Of a stretch of 64,000 nucleotides of DNA, positions 41,839 through 49,571 are shown in pieces. Origin of the DNA: Arthrobacter sp. AFG20 (GTDB taxonomy: Bacteria; Actinomycetota; Actinomycetes; Actinomycetales; Micrococcaceae); NCBI RefSeq assembly GCF_002892795.1, contig NZ_PJMC01000009.1:124001-188000 (forward strand), given 5' to 3'. The first letter of the stretch is position 1. Each line of letters begins with the position of its first letter. The translations under genes and the position numbers were made by a program. Below the pieces are notes generated by a model. That model did no database searches. It saw nothing but the letters and a program-made list of their open reading frames with translations, and was not told the origin of the DNA.

Positions 41839-43338
41839 ATGGTTCACGAACTATCCCACTACATTGGCGGCCGGCGGGTGGACGGCACCTCCGGCCGGCA
41901 CGGCGACGTCTATGATCCCTGCACCGGGGAGGTCCAGGCCAAGGTGCCGCTGGCGGGCGCGGAAGAAGTCCGGAACGCCATCGCGAACGCCGAAAAAGCC
42001 CAGCCGGAGTGGGGCGCGATGAACGCCCAGCGGCGCGGCCGCATCCTGCTCAAATTCGTGGACCTCGTGAACGAGAACATGGACGAGCTTGCTGCCCTCC
42101 TGTCCTCGGAACACGGGAAGACCCTCGCCGATGCCCGGGGCGACATCCAGCGCGGCATCGAGGTGGTGGAGTTCGCCGCCGGCGCCCCGCACCTGCTCAA
42201 GGGCGAATTCTCCGACGACGCCGGCGCGGGCATCGACGTGCACTCCATGCGCCAGCCGCTGGGCGTGGTGGCGGGCATTACGCCCTTCAACTTCCCCGCG
42301 ATGATTCCGCTGTGGAAGTCCGGGCCGGCACTCGCGGCAGGCAACGCGTTCATCCTCAAGCCGTCCGAACGTGATCCGTCCGTGCCGCTGCGCCTGGCTG
42401 AGCTCTACTCCGAGGCAGGGGTCCCGGACGGCGTCTTCAACGTGGTCAACGGCGACAAGGAAGCCGTGGACGCGCTGCTCGAGGACGAGCGCGTGCAGGC
42501 CATCGGCTTCGTCGGCTCCACTCCGATCGCCCAGTACATCTACGCAACGGCGGCGGCCCACGGCAAGCGGGCGCAGTGCTTCGGCGGCGCCAAGAACCAC
42601 ATGGTGATCATGCCGGACGCGGACTTGGACATGGCCGCCGATGCCCTGATCGGGGCCGGCTACGGGTCGGCCGGTGAACGCTGCATGGCAGTTTCCGTGG
42701 CCGTTCCCGTGGGGGAGGAGACAGCGAACAAGCTGGTGGCACGGCTGCAGGAGCGGATCAAGTCCCTCAAAGTGGGCCACAGCCTGGCCCAGGACTCCGA
42801 CTTCGGGCCGGTGGTGACCCCCGCGGCCAAGGAGCGGATCGAGGGCTACATCAAGTCCGGCGAGGAGGACGGCGCCTCGCTCCTGGTGGACGGCCGCGGC
42901 CTGGCCGTGGACGGCTACGGCGGTGGCTTCTGGGTGGGACCCACGCTGTTCGACAACGTCACCAAGGACATGAAGATCTACCGCGAGGAGATCTTCGGCC
43001 CCGTGCTCAGCGTCGTCCGCGCGTCCGACTACGACGAGGCGCTGGGGCTCTGCAGCGAGAACGAGTTCGGGAACGGCGTGGCCATCTTCACCCGAGACGG
43101 CGACGCGGCCCGGGATTTCGCCAGCCGCGTGCAGGTGGGCATGGTGGGCATCAACGTCCCCATCCCGGTGCCCATTGCCTACTACACCTTCGGCGGCTGG
43201 AAGGCGTCCGGGTTCGGTGACCTCAACCAGCACGGCGCCGACGCCTTCCGCTTCTACACCAAGACCAAGACCGTGACCTCGCGCTGGCCCTCCGGTATCC
43301 GGCAGGGTGCCAGCTTCATCATGCCGGAAGGAAGCTGA
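41839..43338 (+). CDS. mmsA: Methylmalonate-semialdehyde dehydrogenase (CoA-acylating)
   Basis: 499 residues, aldehyde dehydrogenase superfamily. VVAGITPFNFPAMIPLWKSG and IGFVGSTPIAQYIYATAAAH form the NAD/CoA regions, and the catalytic Cys282 lies in SAGERCMAVS. CFGGAKNHMVIMPDADLDMA is typical of the MmsA group. It converts (methyl)malonate semialdehyde to propionyl-CoA or acetyl-CoA in valine degradation. ATG follows AAAGGAG; the stop overlaps the next start (TGATG). Confidence 0.97.
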   Translation: MVHELSHYIGGRRVDGTSGRHGDVYDPCTGEVQAKVPLAGAEEVRNAIANAEKAQPEWGAMNAQRRGRILLKFVDLVNENMDELAALLSSEHGKTLADARGDIQRGIEVVEFAAGAPHLLKGEFSDDAGAGIDVHSMRQPLGVVAGITPFNFPAMIPLWKSGPALAAGNAFILKPSERDPSVPLRLAELYSEAGVPDGVFNVVNGDKEAVDALLEDERVQAIGFVGSTPIAQYIYATAAAHGKRAQCFGGAKNHMVIMPDADLDMAADALIGAGYGSAGERCMAVSVAVPVGEETANKLVARLQERIKSLKVGHSLAQDSDFGPVVTPAAKERIEGYIKSGEEDGASLLVDGRGLAVDGYGGGFWVGPTLFDNVTKDMKIYREEIFGPVLSVVRASDYDEALGLCSENEFGNGVAIFTRDGDAARDFASRVQVGMVGINVPIPVPIAYYTFGGWKASGFGDLNQHGADAFRFYTKTKTVTSRWPSGIRQGASFIMPEGS

Positions 43339-44396
43339 TGACTGAACCTGAACAGCAGGTGCTGTTCGAACAACGGGGCAAGCTGGGGGTGGTCACGCTC
43401 AACCGGCCCAAGGCAGTCAACGCGCTCACGGCCGGCATGGTCACCGCCGTCCTGGAAAGGCTCACTGCCTGGGCGGACGACGATACCGTGGCCACCGTGC
43501 TGGTCCAGGGCGCCGGCGACCGCGGCCTGTGCGCGGGTGGGGACATCGTGGCCATTTACCGGGACATTCTCGCCGGCGGTGACGAAACGGCCGGCTTCTG
43601 GGCGGACGAATACCGGATGAACTCGCTCATCGAGCGGTTTCCCAAGCCTTATGTGGCGTTCATGGACGGCCTGGTGCTGGGCGGCGGCGTGGGCATCTCC
43701 GCGCACGGCTCCCTGCGCATCGTCACCGAACGGACCCGGACCGGGATGCCGGAGACCACCATCGGGTTCGTGCCCGACGTCGGCGGCACCCTCCTGCTGT
43801 CACGCTCCCCGGGGGAGGCGGGCACCCACGCCGCCCTCACCGGCGCCCACCTGAGCGGCGCCGATGCGCTTTTCCTGGGGCTGGCCGATCACTTTGTCCC
43901 GTCCGGCAGCCTCGCGGACCTCGCGGCGGCGCTGGAAAACGAAAGTGCGGAAGCCGCCGTCGTACGCTTAGCCGAAAAGGCACCCGCCTCGGCGCTGGAG
44001 GCGCAGCGGGACTGGATCGACGCCTGCTATTCAGCGGACGACGCCGAGGAAATCGTCCGGCGGCTGCGTGCCGCGGGCGGGGAAGCAGCGACGGCCGCCG
44101 ACACCATCGAGGCGAAGTCGCCCACCGCCGTCAAGGTGACCCTGGCCTCGCTCCGCCGGTCGCGCGGGCTGACGCTCGACCAGGCGCTCGCCGAGGAATA
44201 CCGCGTGGGACTGCGCTGCCTCGCCGGACCGGACTTCCGGGAGGGGATCCGGGCGCAGGTGGTGGACAAGGACCGCAACCCCCAGTGGCAGCCGGCCACG
44301 CTGCCGGAGGTGCACAAGGACGACGTCGAGCGGTACTTTGCGCCGTTGGGGGACCGGGAACTGGTTTTGTGGGAAAGGGAGTCGGACCATGCCTGA
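43338..44396 (+). CDS. 3-hydroxyisobutyryl-CoA hydrolase
   Basis: 352 residues of the crotonase fold, longer than ordinary enoyl-CoA hydratases. Signs for the hydrolase: GDRGLCAGGDIVAIYRD, FPKPYVAFMDGLVLGGGVGI, PETTIGFVPDVGGTLLLSR (the conserved catalytic Glu/Asp), and the C-terminal EYRVGLRCLAGPDFREGIRA. It releases 3-hydroxyisobutyrate for MmsB in valine catabolism, fitting its place between mmsA and mmsB. Overlaps the next gene by eight bases. Confidence 0.93.
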   Translation: MTEPEQQVLFEQRGKLGVVTLNRPKAVNALTAGMVTAVLERLTAWADDDTVATVLVQGAGDRGLCAGGDIVAIYRDILAGGDETAGFWADEYRMNSLIERFPKPYVAFMDGLVLGGGVGISAHGSLRIVTERTRTGMPETTIGFVPDVGGTLLLSRSPGEAGTHAALTGAHLSGADALFLGLADHFVPSGSLADLAAALENESAEAAVVRLAEKAPASALEAQRDWIDACYSADDAEEIVRRLRAAGGEAATAADTIEAKSPTAVKVTLASLRRSRGLTLDQALAEEYRVGLRCLAGPDFREGIRAQVVDKDRNPQWQPATLPEVHKDDVERYFAPLGDRELVLWERESDHA

Positions 44397-45327
44397 TGAA
44401 GCAACCGTGCCTGAAGCAGCGAAACCGCGCGTTGCCTTCCTCGGGCTCGGCCACATGGGCGGTCCCATGGCGGTCAACCTGGTCAAGGCAGGCTACGAGG
44501 TAATCGGCTTCGACGTGGTGCCGGCCGCGCTGGCCGCCGCGCGCGAGCACGGCATCCCCGTCGCCGCGAGTGCCGCTGAAACCATGCCCGGAGCGGACAT
44601 CGTGCTCACGATGTTCCCGAGCGGGCAGCATGTGCTGGACGCGTACCGCGGCGGGGACGGACAACCCGGATTGCTGGAGGCAGCGGCGCCGAACACCATG
44701 TTCCTGGACTGCTCCACCATCAACGTGGACGAGGCACGGGAAGCCGCCCGGCTGGCCCTCGACGCCGGTCACCGCTCCGTGGACGCGCCGGTTTCCGGCG
44801 GCGTGGTCGGTGCGGAGGCCGGCACGCTGACGTTCATGGTCGGTGCGCTGCCGGAGGACTTCGAGACAGTGCGGCCGCTGTTCGATGTCATGGGGAAGCG
44901 CGCGGTGCTGTGCGGAGAGCACGGCTCCGGCCAGGCAGCGAAGGTCTGCAACAACCTCATCCTGGGCGTCTCGATGATCGCCGTCAGCGAGGCGTTCGTG
45001 CTCGGGGAGAAGCTGGGCCTGACGCACCAGGCCCTGTTCGACGTTGCGTCCGCGGCGTCAGGGCAGTGCTGGGCACTCACCACCAACTGTCCCGTCCCGG
45101 GGCCGGTGCCCACCAGCCCGGCCAACCGCGACTATCAGCCGGGGTTCGCCGGAGCCCTGATGGCCAAGGACCTGCGCCTGGCACTGAACGCCCTTCAGTC
45201 CACAGGCGTTGCCGCCCGGATGGGCCCGCTGGCCTCCGAGATTTACGACGCCTTTGCCGTGGAAGGCGGGGCTGGCCGGGATTTCTCCGGCATCATCACG
45301 GATATCCGGGACAAGTCAGGACAGTAG
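44389..45327 (+). CDS. mmsB: 3-hydroxyisobutyrate dehydrogenase
   Basis: 312 residues. N-terminal Rossmann AFLGLGHMGGPMAVNLVKAG, the substrate motif FLDCSTINVDEAREAARLA, VDAPVSGGVVGAEAGTLTFM, and the catalytic Lys in GSGQAAKVCNNLILGVSMIA. It oxidises 3-hydroxyisobutyrate to methylmalonate semialdehyde for MmsA. ATG at 44389 overlaps the hydrolase stop; the frame upstream to 44338 is not needed. Confidence 0.96.
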   Translation: MPDEATVPEAAKPRVAFLGLGHMGGPMAVNLVKAGYEVIGFDVVPAALAAAREHGIPVAASAAETMPGADIVLTMFPSGQHVLDAYRGGDGQPGLLEAAAPNTMFLDCSTINVDEAREAARLALDAGHRSVDAPVSGGVVGAEAGTLTFMVGALPEDFETVRPLFDVMGKRAVLCGEHGSGQAAKVCNNLILGVSMIAVSEAFVLGEKLGLTHQALFDVASAASGQCWALTTNCPVPGPVPTSPANRDYQPGFAGALMAKDLRLALNALQSTGVAARMGPLASEIYDAFAVEGGAGRDFSGIITDIRDKSGQ

Positions 45328-45366
45328 GCTTAGTTTCAGGACGTACCAACCACGTGAGGGGCATGG

Positions 45367-46146
45367 ATGACGCACGAGTACGGGAACATTCTGGTGGAGC
45401 GCCGCGGGCGCGTTGGACTCGTCACCCTGAACAGGCCCGAGGCGCTGAATGCCCTGGACAGGACCACCCTGGAGGAACTCGTGGCGGCGGTTTCGGCCAT
45501 GGACGCGGATCCCGGCGTTGGCGCCGTCGTGATTACCGGTTCGGGGAAGGCCTTCGCTGCCGGCGCTGACATCAAGGAGATGGCGGACAAAGGCTACCTG
45601 GAGATGTACGACGCCGACTGGTTCCGCGGGTGGGAGGATCTCACCAGGCTGCGGATCCCGCTGATTGCGGCCGTGTCCGGTTTCGCGCTGGGCGGCGGCT
45701 GCGAGCTGGCCATGATGTGTGACTTCATCATCGCCGGCGACAATGCCAAGTTCGGCCAGCCCGAGATCAACCTCGGCGTCGTGCCGGGCATGGGCGGGTC
45801 CCAGCGGCTCACCCGCGCCGTAGGCAAGGCCAAGGCGATGGACATGATCCTGACCGGCCGGTTCATCGACGCGGCCGAGGCGGAGCGCTCGGGCCTGGTG
45901 GCACGGGTGGTGCCTGCCGCGGACACCGTGGAGGAGGCGCTGAAGGCCGCGGAGGTCATCGCGTCCAAGTCGAAGCCGGCCGCCATGCTGGCCAAGGAAG
46001 CCGTTAACGCGGCCTTCGAAACGGGTCTGGCGCAGGGCGTGCTGTTTGAACGGCGGCTGTTCCATTCGCTCTTCGCCTCCGAGGACCAGAAGGAAGGCAT
46101 GGCTGCTTTCGTGGAGAAGCGCCAGCCGGAGTTCAGGCACCGGTGA
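45367..46146 (+). CDS. Enoyl-CoA hydratase
   Basis: 259 residues, classical crotonase. Oxyanion-hole segments [20 protein letters not shown] and [20 protein letters not shown], catalytic pair Glu in [20 protein letters not shown] and Glu in the preceding helix. It hydrates methacrylyl-CoA or short enoyl-CoA in the valine pathway. ATG after GAGGGGC; stop overlaps the next GTG by four bases. Confidence 0.95.
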   Translation: MTHEYGNILVERRGRVGLVTLNRPEALNALDRTTLEELVAAVSAMDADPGVGAVVITGSGKAFAAGADIKEMADKGYLEMYDADWFRGWEDLTRLRIPLIAAVSGFALGGGCELAMMCDFIIAGDNAKFGQPEINLGVVPGMGGSQRLTRAVGKAKAMDMILTGRFIDAAEAERSGLVARVVPAADTVEEALKAAEVIASKSKPAAMLAKEAVNAAFETGLAQGVLFERRLFHSLFASEDQKEGMAAFVEKRQPEFRHR

Positions 46147-46964
46147 GCACTCGGCTGACCGGGGAGCGCACCGTAAAGGGGAGTTCCCTGCGCGTTGTCC
46201 CGTCAGCCATGGTCTCGCTGGCCGGCTTTGTCCTGTTCGCGCTGGACCAGAGCCTATTGGGGTATGCCCTGCTCGCCGCAGCGCTCGTGGTCGCGGCCGT
46301 CGTGGACCGGCTGCTGTTCCGCGACCTCGCGCTGATTGCTGCCGGGGTGGCCATCATCAGTGCTGTGCCGATCACCACTGACGTCAGCACCTCCCACATG
46401 CTCGTCATGGGCTCGGCCATGATCGCCGCCGTGGGGATCCCCTATGCCGTGTCGCGCTTCGTCACCAAAGAGCATGCGGTGGTGTTTCCGGTGCGGACCG
46501 GGCAGAAATGGACGCGTGCGGAGAGATGGTACCTGCCCGCCGTCGTCGTGATTGGCTACGCCTTGCTGCCCGTCTACATGATCCGGACCGGGGTCTACTC
46601 GAACTGGCCCGCGGTGCACGACCCCGAGGGCATCGCCCGGCTCTTCCTCGGCACCAACGCCCTGGGCATCTGGGACGAGCTGTTCTTCATCTGCACCTGC
46701 TTCGCACTGCTGCGCCGCCACCTGCCCGACTGGCAGGCCAACCTGCTCCAGGCGGTCCTGTTCACGTCGTTCCTGTGGGAACTGGGGTTCAGGTCCTGGG
46801 CGCCGTTGTTCATCTACCCGTTCGCCCTGCTGCAGGCCCGCATCTTCACGGTGACCAAGTCGCTGTCGTACATCGTGAGCGTGCATCTGCTCTTCGACTT
46901 CGTGCTGTTCCTGGTATTGCTCCACGCGCACAACCGGACGTGGATCGACATCTTCCTGTACTGA
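46143..46964 (+). CDS. CPBP-like membrane protein (degenerate motif 1)
   Basis: 273 residues with about eight membrane segments. The C-terminal half ([60 protein letters not shown]) follows the CPBP/CAAX-protease layout, including a late His in SVHLLFDF. The usual EExxxR of motif 1 reads [11 protein letters not shown], lacking the second Glu of the pair and the Arg, so peptidase activity is doubtful. Coupled to the enoyl-CoA hydratase by GTGA, though not obviously metabolic. Confidence 0.7.
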   Translation: MSTRLTGERTVKGSSLRVVPSAMVSLAGFVLFALDQSLLGYALLAAALVVAAVVDRLLFRDLALIAAGVAIISAVPITTDVSTSHMLVMGSAMIAAVGIPYAVSRFVTKEHAVVFPVRTGQKWTRAERWYLPAVVVIGYALLPVYMIRTGVYSNWPAVHDPEGIARLFLGTNALGIWDELFFICTCFALLRRHLPDWQANLLQAVLFTSFLWELGFRSWAPLFIYPFALLQARIFTVTKSLSYIVSVHLLFDFVLFLVLLHAHNRTWIDIFLY

Positions 46965-46994
46965 CTCCCGAGTCCATTCCACACGCCACCTCCA

Positions 46995-47057
46995 GAGTTT
47001 TTGTACAGATATCGGCCTCAAAAGGCACTTTTGCTCGCGATATGTGGACAAAAACTC
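46995..47057. repeat. 63-bp imperfect palindrome
   Basis: Arms 46995-47014 and 47038-47057 match at 17 of 20 positions (GAGTTTTTGT...ATATCG against its reverse complement). The centre holds a further small hairpin, AAAAG/CTTTT. It is AT-richer than its surroundings and lies between a convergent-looking end and a new gene; it is not a typical terminator because it has AT arms. The form suggests a MITE/REP-like element. Confidence 0.7.
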
Positions 47058-47174
47058 CACAGCGGAATCCTGAAATGGCCGCCGGGATTTCACCTGCAGT
47101 TAATCGCGATGCCCTAGCCTTGCACTTCAGGCAAAAGTGTTTATTCAGGCAAACGTCCGAAAAGGGGAACGATC

Positions 47175-47438
47175 GTGGCCGACATCGCTGCTGTACTGGG
47201 ACGGCTCACCGCGGCCGAGCTTGAGGAAATCCACGCCACGGGCCCGCAGGGGCACCTGAGCCGCAGGATCGTGGAGGCGCTGGACCGGGCTGCCGGCGGT
47301 CCGGGCGGCGGCCGCGGCTACTACGTGCCGGCCGGAAGTGTCAGCGGAACGGGCAGCCCGCACGTTGTGCTGAGGAGCGACGTGGCGGCCTGGCTTTTCG
47401 GGCATGCCGCGCCGGCCGCCGTCGCCGACCCCGCCTAG
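47175..47438 (+). CDS. Small protein of unknown function
   Basis: 87 residues: an amphipathic helix (DIAAVLGRLTAAELEEIHAT), a Gly/Arg turn-rich middle (AAGGPGGGRGYYVPAGSVSG) and a hydrophobic end. GTG start with AAAAGGGGA eight bases upstream is a strong site, so it is probably real. No family recognised. Its stop overlaps the convergent ArsR gene by four bases. Confidence 0.6.
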   Translation: MADIAAVLGRLTAAELEEIHATGPQGHLSRRIVEALDRAAGGPGGGRGYYVPAGSVSGTGSPHVVLRSDVAAWLFGHAAPAAVADPA

Positions 47439-47848
47439 CCTGCGGCTTGTGCTGCCGGCGCCAGAGCGGATGCCGGCGCGGCGCCGGGGCCCGCGTTGGA
47501 GCCGTTGCCGTCCGCTCCGCCGTTAGGTTGCCGCAGGACGCCAACGTCGAGGATGGTGCCCAGCAGGCCACGGGCCGCTTCGAGGACCTCGCGTACTTCG
47601 GGTGACGTCAGTTCGTAGAACAGGCGGCCGTCCTTCCGGGACGGAACGATCAGCCGCTGGCGCCGCAGGATGCCGAGGTGCTGGGAGAGGTTGGAGGCCT
47701 CAAGTCCGGTGCAGTCCCGCAAGTTGCTCACGGTCTCGGGGCCGTTGACCAGCATCTCCAGGACCAGGATGCGTGCAGGGTGGCCCATGGACTTGAACAG
47801 GTCGGCCTTTACCCCGGTGTGGAGCACGCCGTCGGGCATGTCGCCCAT
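47435..47848 (-). CDS. ArsR family transcriptional regulator
   Basis: 137 residues. Winged HTH: LFKSMGHPARILVLEMLVNG, ETVSNLRDCTGLEASNLSQH, LGILRRQRLIVPSRKDGRLF. The metal-site Cys/His set is not obvious; one Cys lies in the recognition-helix region (RDCTG), so it may sense something other than metal. An Ala/Pro/Gly-rich tail follows. ATG at 47848 with AAGGAA upstream; the frame is open to 48034. Confidence 0.88.
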   Translation of the reverse strand: MGDMPDGVLHTGVKADLFKSMGHPARILVLEMLVNGPETVSNLRDCTGLEASNLSQHLGILRRQRLIVPSRKDGRLFYELTSPEVREVLEAARGLLGTILDVGVLRQPNGGADGNGSNAGPGAAPASALAPAAQAAG

Positions 47849-48176
47849 TCTGGATTCCTTCCACTGATACCTGCCACGTGCTTCTCGGCCGGGCCGGCCC
47901 GCCAAACTCGGTGCCCCCAAAGGCGTATAGACCCAAGTATAGAGACAGAACGGTCTGTCCCCGACGAGCGGGGGAGAACTTTTGCTGGCGGACCGGGCAC
48001 GCGAGGTGTTGCGGCCGCGGACCGCCCTTGCCAACAGCCCGGAACTAGTTCACAATTTCATAAATTCCTCAATCACCACCCCGGCTCATCCGCGGGAGCG
48101 GTAAGGAGAAAAACCTCAGCTGCTTCCGGCGACGACGGCGTCCCGGACGCCGTGTTCCCGTAACCAGGAGGGCTAA
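47849..48176. other. Divergent intergenic region with candidate operator
   Basis: 328 bases without a gene, between ArsR and the DUF1508 gene. GACAGA at 47944-47949 and TCTGTC at 47954-47959 form a 16-base palindrome around ACGG, typical of TetR-like or ArsR-like sites. TATAGA repeats beside it (around 47925 and 47937) recall ArsR sites. Confidence 0.45.
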
Positions 48177-48365
48177 ATGGCTGGCATGTTCGAACTCTTC
48201 ATCGACGCAGAGGATTCCTTCAGATTCCAGCTCACCGCCCCGGACGGCACCGTGATGGCCGTATCCCGCCCTTTCCCCAGCAAGGCTGCCGCGGCAGAAG
48301 GCATCGCTGCCGTTCGACCCGTCTCCATGCGCACGCCCCTCCAGTGCCAAAGGATGGCCGGGTAG
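48177..48365 (+). CDS. DUF1508 (YegP-like) small protein
   Basis: 62 residues. MFELFIDAEDSFRFQLTAPD, GTVMAVSRPFPSKAAAAEGI and AAVRPV give one DUF1508 repeat (FELFxDxxxxFRFxLxAxNGxVxAxSxxYxSKxxAxxGIxxV). The protein family is of unknown role, often stress-related. AGGAGG five bases upstream of the ATG. The last 15 residues depart from the family. Confidence 0.85.
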   Translation: MAGMFELFIDAEDSFRFQLTAPDGTVMAVSRPFPSKAAAAEGIAAVRPVSMRTPLQCQRMAG

Positions 48366-48382
48366 GGCGGCAGGGGACCGCG

Positions 48383-49072
48383 GTGAGCCTTCCGAAAACC
48401 GTACGGGCGTACTCGAGCGCTCTCGGGCCGGCTGATTGTGTTGCCGGCACGTTCCATTACGACGCCATTTCGGGGCGGCTTGAATGGTCCGATGAGCTGT
48501 ACACGCTCCACGGTTACCGCCGCGGCGAGATCGTGCCCACCGTGGAGCTTCTCTACGCCCACAAGCACCCGGATGACAGGGACCGCTGCCACGACATGTT
48601 CATGGCGGCCTGCGATGCCGGCGGATTCTTCTGCAGCTACCACCGCATCCTTGATGCCCGCATGCGGGAACACCGTGTCCTCACCGCCGGCGAGGCGCTC
48701 GTGGAGGAGGGCAGGCTCATTGCCGTTGAGGGATTCATCGTGGACCTGACCAGCACGCTGCACTGGGAAACGGAACAGGCGGCGCGGGAAGCGGTTGCAG
48801 GTGCCCTTGGCACGCGGAGCACCATCGAACAGGCCAAGGGCATCCTGATGGGCATCCTCCGGATTGGGTCCGAGGCCGCCTTCAACCTGCTGGCCACGTA
48901 CAGCCAGGACACCAACATCAAGGTGGCCAGCACGGCCGCCGACCTCGTGCAGCTGGCCAACAACCCGCAGCAGGCCGCATTGCTCGACACGTTCGTCCAG
49001 GAGCTCCAGCGGGACACGGACGGCCGGGCCATCCGTGAAGCCGAGCAGTCGGTGAAACCGGTCAGTCCGTAA
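48383..49072 (+). CDS. PAS-ANTAR RNA-binding regulator
   Basis: 229 residues. A PAS domain (about 20-130; FHYDAISGRLEWSDELYTLH, GYRRGEIVPTVELLYAHKHP, DDRDRC) precedes a C-terminal ANTAR domain (STIEQAKGILMGILRIGSEA, AFNLLATYSQDTNIKVASTA). ANTAR proteins bind two-hairpin RNA and prevent termination, and PAS would sense redox or a ligand. GTG at 48383 with AGGGGA upstream avoids overlap with the DUF1508 gene. Its end overlaps the MarR gene by 11 bases. Confidence 0.9.
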   Translation: MSLPKTVRAYSSALGPADCVAGTFHYDAISGRLEWSDELYTLHGYRRGEIVPTVELLYAHKHPDDRDRCHDMFMAACDAGGFFCSYHRILDARMREHRVLTAGEALVEEGRLIAVEGFIVDLTSTLHWETEQAAREAVAGALGTRSTIEQAKGILMGILRIGSEAAFNLLATYSQDTNIKVASTAADLVQLANNPQQAALLDTFVQELQRDTDGRAIREAEQSVKPVSP

Positions 49073-49568
49073 AGTCCCCGGCGCCGCGGCGGAAATCGCC
49101 CAAAATCCGGATGAGCTGGTTCACGTCGTCGTCGCCGAAACCGGACTGGCCGAAAATCTCGGCGTTGAGCACCGCCGTCGCTCTTTTTGCCAGCGTGCGG
49201 CCCCCAGCCGTGAGCTCGATCAGTGTGGTGCGCCCGTCCGTGGGATGGGGTGAGCGGACCACCAGTCCCGCTGTCTGGAGGCGGTCGACGGCGTTGGTCA
49301 CCGAGGTGGGGTGGACCTGCAGCAGGGCGCTCGCCTTGTTCATGGGCAAGGCGCCGCTCCTGGCGAAGCTGAGCAGCGCCAGCAGTTCGTAGCGGGCGAA
49401 GGTCAGCCCGAACGGCTTCAGGGCCCCCTCGATGCGGGCCAGCAGGATCTGCTGGGTGCGCATGATTGCCGTGATGGCAGCCATTGGTGCGGCGACGTCA
49501 CTCCAGCCGTGGCTCTCCCAGTTGCGCTGTGCATCGGCAATCGGGTCACGGGGCAGCGGAGGGCTCAC
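49062..49568 (-). CDS. MarR family transcriptional regulator
   Basis: 168 residues. Winged HTH with GALPMNKASALLQVHPTSVT, NAVDRLQTAGLVVRSPHPTD and GRTTLIELTAGGRTLAKRAT, the typical MarR wing. It follows the acyl-CoA synthetase after three bases on the same strand, so it is likely its local regulator and that of the divergent acyl-CoA dehydrogenase. Confidence 0.92.
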   Translation of the reverse strand: MSPPLPRDPIADAQRNWESHGWSDVAAPMAAITAIMRTQQILLARIEGALKPFGLTFARYELLALLSFARSGALPMNKASALLQVHPTSVTNAVDRLQTAGLVVRSPHPTDGRTTLIELTAGGRTLAKRATAVLNAEIFGQSGFGDDDVNQLIRILGDFRRGAGDFTD

Positions 49569-49571
49569 GGC

